In this document: one piece after another, positions 57,471 to 64,000 of the stretch
Numbering within the stretch: position 1 is the first letter of the stretch
Layout of the letters: each line of letters opens with the position of its first letter
Assembly: GCA_022578605.1 (NCBI GenBank)
Contig: MU394133.1
Location: 71,439-135,438 of the forward strand
Direction of reading: 5' to 3'
DNA: 64,000 nt
Source: Camillea tinctor
Taxonomy: Eukaryota > Ascomycota > Sordariomycetes > Xylariales > Xylariaceae
Translations under genes and position numbers: made by a program
The notes under the pieces: model-generated
Seen by the model: the letters and a program-made list of their open reading frames with translations, nothing else
What the model was told of the DNA's origin: nothing
Databases searched by the model: none

Positions 57471-57525
57471 TGTTGTTGTTGTTGTTGTTGTAGCCATGAT
57501 AGTAATTCTAGTAGATTTGCTATCT
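56055..57525. other. Intergenic region with microsatellite
   Basis: No gene supported. Contains a G run near 56438 and the long trinucleotide repeat next to the following gene's 3' end. Confidence 0.5.
57374..57492. repeat. Trinucleotide microsatellite (TAG)n then (TTG)n
   Basis: An uninterrupted AGT/TAG run of about 32 units is followed by about 7 GTT units. It ends about 33 bp beyond the stop codon of the convergent membrane-protein gene, so it probably lies in that gene's 3' UTR. The poly-Ser/poly-Cys frame across it on the plus strand is not a gene. Confidence 0.95.
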
Positions 57526-59247
57526 TCAACCTTCGATCAGCCTATCCTCCTCCCTCGCCCTCGCCATGGCGCGCTGTAGCCTCTCGTTCTCCTCGGCGCG
57601 GATGCGGCTGCGTGCCGACTCGAGGCGCTCGACACCAGCGTTGATGGTCTCGATGTGCACGCTGAGGGGGATGCTGGTGCGGTCGCCGAGCAGCTCGGGG
57701 GCGGCGACACGGTCGCGCAGGTCGCTGAGCTTGGTCTGAATGTCGCCGAGGTCGTGGACGAGGCTGACGAGCTGGTCGACGGCGGAGCTGCGCTGGCTGT
57801 CGACGAGGTGTAGCAGCGAGAGTTGGGCCTTGAGGTTGTGCAGTTGCCGGCTGTTAGCCCCGACTAGCGTCCAGATGTCCCAGAACAGGTCGCTGCGCTT
57901 CTCCTTCACCTCGTTGCCGCTGCGCACCACGTGCTCGTTGATCAGCTGCAGGTGGTTCTCCGCTTGCGATAGCATGCGCAGCGTGGCCTGCGCTTCGAGG
58001 ATGAGGTTGGCGATCTTGTCTGACACGAGAGCGGTGTGCTCGATGTACTTGTCTAGCAGGATGCGCTCGTCAAAGATGGAGGGTTGGAATGGGGAGAAGA
58101 CCCACTGGATACCCCTCGAGAGCAAGTTGTCGTGGGCTTCGCGGTTGGCGGCTATAGTGTCGATGTACCGCGATGTCCAGCGGTTGATACTGATGACACT
58201 GTCGACTGCGCTGCCGACATGAGTGTTGAAGGTTTGTAGATCACTGGAAACGATACGCACGGTATCGATATAACCATCAAACTCATAGAGCAGTTCATCG
58301 CGGGCAGGCAGATCGCTGTACCGGACCATGGTGCGTAGATCGCGGACAGACGCTTCAGAACGCTTCATCTCCATCGGTAGCGAAACGCCTTGGGCAGAGT
58401 CTTCGAGGACTTTTTCGAAGTGTGACTGGACGTTCATGAGCTCGTCAAACTCGACAGACTGATGCGCACCGTCTTTCCCCCGCACCGGCGGTGTTTCCGT
58501 ACAAAAGGGTAGGTCCATGAGGGAAAGACCGGGTAGACGACATACGGGAGATAATGATGCTGAGATAGACTCTGTAATCATGGTCTTAACCATCATCGAG
58601 GCGCCGATGGTCATGTAGATAGCCAAGATGATGGCCAGGGGCCATTTCGCATATCGGAGAGCCATTCCGACGATGGAGAGAGCCCAGGCGGCAGTATCGA
58701 ATAGGAACTCAGGCAGTGAGGATGTGAGCCGTTGAAAGAGAGTTGGTCTGGGAATGGAATCATGTGACGCGGACCCTTTTCTGGGAGCCTGTGTGTTGTA
58801 GTATCGTGCTGGCGGGCTAGTATCGAAAGAGTCCTGGCGATATCCTCTTCTTCTACTCTGCTGTGGTTCGTTCGCAGCAGGGCGAACCGACCTCGAGCTC
58901 ATGGCACTGCCGCGGCGGGGGCTTTTCACATCAACTGTGGGCATAAAGAACTCGGGTACAGGCGTGCGGTCTTTGTCAACGGAAGCATGCCTTGTGGACA
59001 TAATGGATGGCTGAAAGGGCGCACGCAGGATTACCTGGTCTTCATCGGCTTTGTTCGCAAAATCGCTGATACTGTCCTGTGAACCGAAGGGCTGGGTCGA
59101 GGAAGATAGCTGGGACTGACCACTCGACGTGATAAACTCATCTTCGAGGGGATCCTGCACGACGGTGGTATCGAAGCTGTCATTATCACCTTCAACCATG
59201 CGCCATGAGCCGTCGACAGGCAGCTTGTTCTGTTTGATGCGTGCCAT
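57526..59247 (-). CDS. Conserved fungal two-TM membrane protein, function unknown
   Basis: A single-exon frame of 573 aa starting MARIKQNKLPVDGSWRMVEG. Residues 1-175 are disordered, Ser/Arg-rich and full of possible phosphosites (SPRRGSAMSSRSVR). Hydrophobic segments lie near residues 184-200 (AAWALSIVGMALRYA) and 203-222 (WPLAIILAIYMTIGASMM). The C-terminal 340 residues are helical and likely coiled-coil (SQAENHLQLINEHVV, LVSLVHDLGDIQTKLSDLRD, RIRAEENERLQRAMARAREED). The architecture suggests a nuclear-envelope, ER or plasma-membrane anchored scaffold, but I cannot name the family. Divergent from the ThrRS gene. Confidence 0.8.
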   Translation of the reverse strand: MARIKQNKLPVDGSWRMVEGDNDSFDTTVVQDPLEDEFITSSGQSQLSSSTQPFGSQDSISDFANKADEDQVILRAPFQPSIMSTRHASVDKDRTPVPEFFMPTVDVKSPRRGSAMSSRSVRPAANEPQQSRRRGYRQDSFDTSPPARYYNTQAPRKGSASHDSIPRPTLFQRLTSSLPEFLFDTAAWALSIVGMALRYAKWPLAIILAIYMTIGASMMVKTMITESISASLSPVCRLPGLSLMDLPFCTETPPVRGKDGAHQSVEFDELMNVQSHFEKVLEDSAQGVSLPMEMKRSEASVRDLRTMVRYSDLPARDELLYEFDGYIDTVRIVSSDLQTFNTHVGSAVDSVISINRWTSRYIDTIAANREAHDNLLSRGIQWVFSPFQPSIFDERILLDKYIEHTALVSDKIANLILEAQATLRMLSQAENHLQLINEHVVRSGNEVKEKRSDLFWDIWTLVGANSRQLHNLKAQLSLLHLVDSQRSSAVDQLVSLVHDLGDIQTKLSDLRDRVAAPELLGDRTSIPLSVHIETINAGVERLESARSRIRAEENERLQRAMARAREEDRLIEG

Positions 59248-60274
59248 GTTGTATGTGTTAGGTTATATATAGGTAATGGGGATTCGGCCTGGCCTAGGTT
59301 CTCATGATATCAAATCTGGTCTCGTGGGCTGTCCAGAAGACAAGTTTACCAAGTTAGGTCTGAGACGAGACGAGACTAGACTAGACTGTTTATATATTGT
59401 AGTTTTCTTTCCTTTTCTGCTAGGGATGAGGCAGAAACAAGAAAGTCTTGGCGTGTCTCTGAAGGGTTGGGTTCAAGTTGTTTTGGTGGTTGTGGTTGTG
59501 AGGCGTGTGAGACGTTTATATATATATATAACATATAACTAATATCTTCCCCGTGCCAAGAAAGGTGATCGACAGTGGGTTGAGTCTTACATACCAGGTT
59601 CACTCACGATATTAGTATTAGTATTAGTATCAGTATGGTGTAGCATAGCGTGGTGTACTAGTATAGTGTGGTGTAAACATAAACAAGGTGACTCACGGGT
59701 GGACGCGTCGTAGGTAGCCGTAGATGTAGATGTAATTCGAACTAGTACTATTTGTAAGTTGTAGTTGTAGCTGTGAAGGTTGATTGTAGCCTTGGGGGAA
59801 ACTTTGGTGGTGGTTTTAGATTAGCAGATTAGGTACCAGGTAAGGGTGTCCTGCTTCGGTTAGGTAGGTAGAGATACTTAAGCTAGATGTTGATATGTGC
59901 ATATGACGTGAAGTGGGCAGGTGACTTCGAGCTCGTCGAGATCCCTGTCACATGGAGTTTGCGGTCACTCGTGTCTCGCTATGATTTGATCAAACCCCAC
60001 CATATACTCGCTTTACACATATCCCCTTAAACCCCTGTCGAGGACCCTGTAACGGGCAGAACGGGCAGCTGTCCAGTCGATGGTGGCAGGGTGGGTCGAT
60101 GGTGCTAATCTATACTAGGAATAGCGTTGAATATCGGAGCTGCACTACCCCGGTCTGTTCCCCTAATTATCTGCTTCGTCCTTTGTGGGAGCCGAGCTGT
60201 AAATTTTATTATTTCGTAGCTCCAAAGCTGAGGCTTAATCATGATCTTTTCTTGGTTGTGATCTGTTCGCCGGT
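59248..60274. other. Divergent promoter region (TM protein / mitochondrial ThrRS)
   Basis: About 1 kb, with an (AT)n run near 59518-59530 and a TATTAG/TAGTAT repeat near 59608-59632. No gene supported. Confidence 0.5.
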
Positions 60275-60740
60275 ATGCTCACCACCCAAAGAGTGTTAGG
60301 TATTCGCCCTAACACTCTGATTTATCTATCTAGAATACGAGCGCGAGAACATCGTATCTTTCAACCATGTTGCTCCTCCCACTCAGCAGCAGAGAAACCC
60401 ACAGCGACGCCGACCAAGCCACCGGCCGACCATCGGAAGCTTGGTGTGCAACAGGAGCTCTTCACTACCTCCATATATAGCCCTGGTTCTCCGATCCTGC
60501 TACCCAACGGCGCGCGGATTTTCAATCGTCTGGTGGAATTCTTGCGGAGGCAATACGTTCGCTATGGGTTCGATGAGGTTATTACCCCCACCATTTATAA
60601 GAAGGCATTATGGAAGAAGTCGGGGCATCTGGAGAATTATAGCGAGGATATGTTCACCGTGACAAGTACTTCCCCTGCTCGACGCGACAGCAACAGCAAC
60701 AGCGACAGCGACAGCAACAGCAACAGCGACAGCAACAGCG

Positions 60741-60774
<34 letters not shown>

Positions 60775-61855
60775 TGCCGAAGCCAGCGAGGAAGACGAGT
60801 ACGGCCTGAAGCCGATGAATTGCCCCGGCCATTGTCTGATTTTCGCATCCCAAACTCGAAGCTATCGAGACCTGCCCATCCGATATGCCGACTTCTCCCC
60901 ACTTCACCGGAACGAGATTTCTGGAGCTCTAAGTGGCATGACGCGAGTACGTCGTTTTCATCAAGACGATGGCCATATCTTCTGCCGGCCCATGCAGGTC
61001 GAAGAAGAGATTCGGAAGACTCTAGACTTCGTTCGCATTGTCTACTCGACTTTCAAGTTGGGACCTTATCGCTTGGCTTTATCCACGCGGCCGGTCGATC
61101 ATTACATCGGATCAGCTGAGGACTGGGAGCGCGCCGAGGGTGCATTGAGACGGGCGCTGGATGCATCGGGGCAGGAATGGACGGTCAACGAAGGGGACGG
61201 GGCTTTTTATGGACCCAAGATCGATATTGTTCTCCGAGATTCGGATGGCAAAGAGCACCAAACCGCAACGATCCAGCTCGACTTTCAGTTGCCAAAGCGC
61301 TTCGAACTAGGTTACGTGGCACCTGCGCCCGAATTAGAGCAGCGAGGAGAGGTCACGACCGATCCCGAGAAATTGAAGGAAAGTGGGCTGGTAACGCCCG
61401 TGCTGGTTCACAGAGCCGTATTGGGCTCCGTCGAGAGGTTGATGGCCCTTCTGATTGAACACTATGATGGTAAATGGCCGTTTTGGTTAAATCCAAGGCA
61501 GATTATTATAATCACAGTAAATGACACCGAGCCAGTGTTGGAGCTGGCAAGATCAGCCCGAGATATTCTTATGGGCAGGGTCGGATCAACAGACAAGCCA
61601 ATATCAAACCCTTCTCAATTTAGCGTAGACATCGACGACAGCCCGCAAACCGTACCCAAGAAAATGATCGGCGCCAGGGCCAAGGGCTACGGGCTCATCA
61701 TTTTTGCGGGCCCCAGATCGGTGCCCACGGGCACTGTCACCGTCGATATGTCGGGTTTGGAGAAGAGTGATAGCCCGGCCGAAGCGAGACAAGAGGAGAT
61801 GGATCCAAGAGATCTGCTTGAATTGCTCAAGGCGAGGGCTGCCAGCTATCAATGA
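60275..61855 (+). CDS. MST1: Threonyl-tRNA synthetase, mitochondrial (Mst1-like)
   Basis: Class II synthetase charging mitochondrial tRNA-Thr. A single-exon frame of 526 aa. The N-terminus MLTTQRVLGIRPNTLIYLSRIRAREHR is basic and fits a mitochondrial presequence. It lacks the TGS and editing domains, as Mst1 does. Motif 1 lies near FDEVITPTIYKKALWKKSGH. The zinc-site cysteine is in LKPMNCPGHC. Motif 2 is in FSPLHRNEISGALSGMTRVRRFHQDDGHIF, and motif 3 is LVHRAVLGSVERLMALLIEH. An anticodon-binding domain follows. Between motif 1 and MNCPGHC there is an Asn-Ser/Asp-Ser repeat (about residues 138-167) encoded by a hexanucleotide-like repeat. It presumably forms a flexible loop away from the active site. 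Confidence 0.95.
60684..60774. repeat. (A/G)ACAGC hexanucleotide repeat inside the ThrRS gene
   Basis: About 15 units of AACAGC or GACAGC, in frame, encode alternating Asn/Asp-Ser. Such tracts expand and contract by slippage in six-base steps without changing frame. Confidence 0.9.
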
Positions 61856-62110
61856 TGAATACCCCAAACCTATAACCTATACTAGCATGACGTAGTGTTC
61901 TCAACTGAAGTGGGATCACCATATCCAGATTTATAATGACGGATGCTGTTCTCGCTATGTGCCGGCTCCGAAAATTCGATCGTTGATGTAGCTTATCCGG
62001 TGTCCATCAGCTCGACGTGGTTAGCACCCTGAATAAGCCCAACTCTTCCCTTCGCCCAGGTCCACGCCTAGTTCCTACGTCAAATAACATGCAGACCCAT
62101 AACCGCGCCT

Positions 62111-62709
62111 CTAGTCATCGTCGCCGCCCAGCTCCTGCTCATGTCTTAGCGACCTCTGCCTTTCCTTCTCCTCCAACCTCTCTAGAATCTTAATTGGCCT
62201 ATAGCCAATTAGTAAATACTCTCCTTCCCTTGCTTCACGCAGAATCGTTCGTAGTAGTAGACTTACTCCTTCAGGTGATCCGGAACGTACTCTCCTCTGG
62301 CCTCAACTTCTCTTATAAGTTCGCGGCGCTGAACTAGTTGCTCTTTCATGTAATCCACTGTTCTCTTCAGAACAAGTCCTTCAGAGCGCCCTTGGCCTTC
62401 CAAACCCGGCACCAGCTCGCATAGACGGTCAAACCCAGCTCTGATGGCTTCTCTCCGCTTTTGTTCTAGTATAAAAGGCATTAGTTCTGAGTTGGGGGTT
62501 GGGGGTTGAGGTGGAGAGATGCATGAAAGGTTTATTTTTTTTAATTTTTTTTTCGGGGTTGGTTAAGCGGATAGGATAGTAAGCAGTATTATACCTGATG
62601 CGATGTGATTTTGCTTTTTCTCCTCCTCGGTCAGTCGGGGCTTCTCATCGGCAGCCGACGGGAGCCCGTTCTCTCCATCCTGCGGAGAATTGGATCTCGG
62701 TTCCGACAT
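62111..62709 (-). CDS. bHLH transcription factor, Ino4-like
   Basis: Three exons, 62709-62595, 62465-62267 and 62198-62111, give 133 aa. The basic region NHIASEQKRREAIR has H35, E39 and R43, the E-box (CACGTG/CANNTG) contact pattern. Helix-loop-helix follows (FDRLCELVPGLEGQGRSEGLVLKRTVDYM). The second intron (donor GTAAGT, TACTAAT, TAG) is often missed because the frame meets a stop at the donor. Splicing adds a charged helical tail (EPIKILERLEEKERQ...GGDDD). In yeast, Ino4 pairs with Ino2 on inositol/choline-responsive elements. The short size and NHxxSExKRRE core fit Ino4, but the fungal orthologue's targets are not established here. Confidence 0.8.
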
Positions 62710-63736
62710 GTTGTAATACAGGAGAAGTAGGTAGTAGCTAGATGCCAGCTAAAGACCGACCGGCCCACCAAGGAAGCTAACTGACGTACGGGGATGCGAA
62801 GAAAGCAACGAACGCAGGAAAGTTTTGAGAAGAAATTAAGCGACGAAAGTAAGCGATGAAATTATTTGGTAGTAGCAAAGTAAAGCGAAGAAGCGAATAT
62901 GCAAATCATAATGCGTGCAAGTTATATATTTTATACAAGATTAGAAATTAAGTTTCTTTTTTTTTTTTTGGAGGGGAATCTTATAAATAAAGAAAACAGT
63001 CTTGGTTTTGATATCTAGTGCAATATAGAGAACTTCAAGTTTGAATGAGTTTAAGTTGGCTTCGATGTTTCTAATTCGAGGCTTTCACAAACTTACAAGT
63101 ACAAACAACTTCCAATTTGCTGGAGCAGGTGCAGCATGTGACACACTTCTAGGACCCACCGGCTAGGTTGCCGACTCCTACCTAACTTAGGGTACCTGGT
63201 CGGTAACAAATCTGTGGTTTATAAGTATTTGGTTGGATGAGAGAAGAGACTTTAGGAGGTACAATAGTACCTACCTAGGTTGAAGGTACCTAGGTATGTA
63301 GTCGGTGCTGCTCACTTCAAGTTCTCAGCCTCCAGCCGCACCTGAGCCACAAAAGGAAAACCCCCCACATGGACCGACTGGGAAAAGTGGACAGGCTACA
63401 TCATTGATAAAAGAAAAAAAAAAGGGAAGATAGCAGGTTATCTAAAGCTCCACGCAAGCTTAAGGAGGGCCTGAGGAGGACCTAAAAGTCTAGGGGACCT
63501 GTTAGTTAGGGGGACAACCCCCACTAGTGGTCTTTGAACCCCCTAACGAACAACTAATAATAACTACTAAACCACCGACACCGACGTCAACGAGCAACAA
63601 ACATCATTTTCTTCTATACAACAACAACTTACTAAACACCTGACTTACTACACCTTACTCGAAATCTCCAACGCAACCCAACTCAATTCGAATTGACTTG
63701 TGATCTTTCTTTCTCTCTCTCCTCAACCCTTCCACC
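62710..63736. other. Divergent promoter region bHLH / Maf gene
   Basis: About 1 kb. Two TACCTAGGT-type palindromes lie near 63270-63297. A pyrimidine-rich leader (TTTCTTTCTCTCTC, about 63708-63721) directly precedes the Maf start. No further gene. Confidence 0.5.
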
Positions 63737-64000
63737 ATGGACCAAAAACAGCCCCTACTGTCCTCGACCGACGAGATGCCCTCTGATCCCCCGCCAGACT
63801 ACAGTGTGTCCGTAGGGGAACATAAGAGATCGGGCAGCAGTGCCACTACTCTTTCCATGCGGCAACGCGATCCCTCCGGTGCCCCCTCCGCGCCAAACCG
63901 CAGATCGATGCCGCCGCCGCCGCCCATGGACCTGCCCATCCTACGATTCATGCGCACGCACCGAGTAATCCTGGCCTCGGCCTCCCCGCGCCGCCGCGCC
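63737..64000 (+). CDS. Maf-family nucleotide pyrophosphatase (N-terminal part)
   Basis: The 88 visible codons start MDQKQPLLSSTDEMPSDPPP, a Pro/Ser-rich fungal extension. They end at RVILASASPRRRA, the signature that opens the Maf/ASMTL domain (consensus LASxSPRRxxLL). Maf proteins hydrolyse non-canonical or modified nucleotides (m5UTP, dTTP, UTP) to monophosphates and were first linked to septum formation. The rest of the gene is past the right edge, so the active-site Asp and Lys cannot be seen. ATG chosen by a good ACC context (CCACCATGG). Confidence 0.85.
   Translation, partial: MDQKQPLLSSTDEMPSDPPPDYSVSVGEHKRSGSSATTLSMRQRDPSGAPSAPNRRSMPPPPPMDLPILRFMRTHRVILASASPRRRA

Noticed and set aside
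57342..57644. Plus-strand frame encoding poly-Ser then poly-Cys
   Set aside because: Created by the TAG/TTG microsatellite; overlaps the 3' end of the membrane-protein gene.
35514..62709. Idea that lipin and the Ino4-like bHLH form a phospholipid gene cluster
   Set aside because: They are 24 kb apart with unrelated genes between; no evidence for co-regulation in the sequence.

Overview
This window looks like nuclear DNA of a filamentous ascomycete. Genes carry short introns (about 50-130 bp) with GT...AG ends and CTAAC/CTAAT branch-point-like motifs. The gene set is typical of Pezizomycotina: NoxA-type NADPH oxidase, fused HIS4-type trifunctional histidine enzyme, a HET-domain protein, and a fungal Zn2Cys6 regulator. 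Intergenic DNA is rich in the palindrome TACCTAGGTA, which I associate with some Sordariomycetes. A Sordariomycete, perhaps Xylariales, is inference only.

Layout. 1-1750 holds the 5' part of a class I myosin (minus strand, running off the window). 1751-8374 is a long AT-rich gene desert with a solo LTR at 4494-4628. NoxA lies at 8375-10255. After a gene-poor gap comes a GC-rich DUF829/PaxU-type hydrolase (12704-13609). A second AT-rich desert (about 13.6-18.1 kb) holds one small candidate gene and a 108-bp MITE-like hairpin element. 18.1-38 kb is the gene-dense core: dual zinc-finger transcription factor (-), F-box protein (+), SRR1-domain protein (-), ComA/HSA32-type mitochondrial protein (+), gamma-glutamylcyclotransferase-like protein (-), HIS4-type enzyme (-), TAF9 (+) and lipin/Pah1 phosphatidate phosphatase (-). 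After a 3.3-kb gap come an Fn3/coiled-coil membrane protein (+), Cmc1 (+) and a kinase-like protein (+). 48.7-57.5 kb is a second accessory, AT-rich stretch with a two-exon small gene (-), a HET gene carrying a WW-like insert (-), an orphan ORF with a velvet-like C-terminal half (-), and a second solo LTR of the same family as the first (55920-56049). The window closes with a two-TM membrane protein (-), mitochondrial ThrRS (+), an Ino4-like bHLH factor (-) and the start of a Maf-family gene (+).

How the genes fit together. There is no operon or metabolic cluster; most genes are independent housekeeping genes arranged as divergent or convergent pairs. Likely shared promoters are TF/F-box, SRR1/ComA, HIS4/TAF9, lipin/Fn3 and TM protein/ThrRS. 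Lipin (phosphatidate phosphatase) and the Ino4-like bHLH both concern phospholipid control, but they are 24 kb apart, so this is probably coincidence. The accessory stretches show the usual gene-poor/gene-rich alternation.

The most notable structures I could read directly are: a pair of 130-135 bp solo LTRs, each with its own perfect 5-bp target duplication; a 29-bp-TIR hairpin element flanked by TA; a velvet-like orphan ORF; and a HET protein with an embedded WW-like segment. All exon boundaries below were read by eye from splice motifs and family conservation, without transcript evidence.
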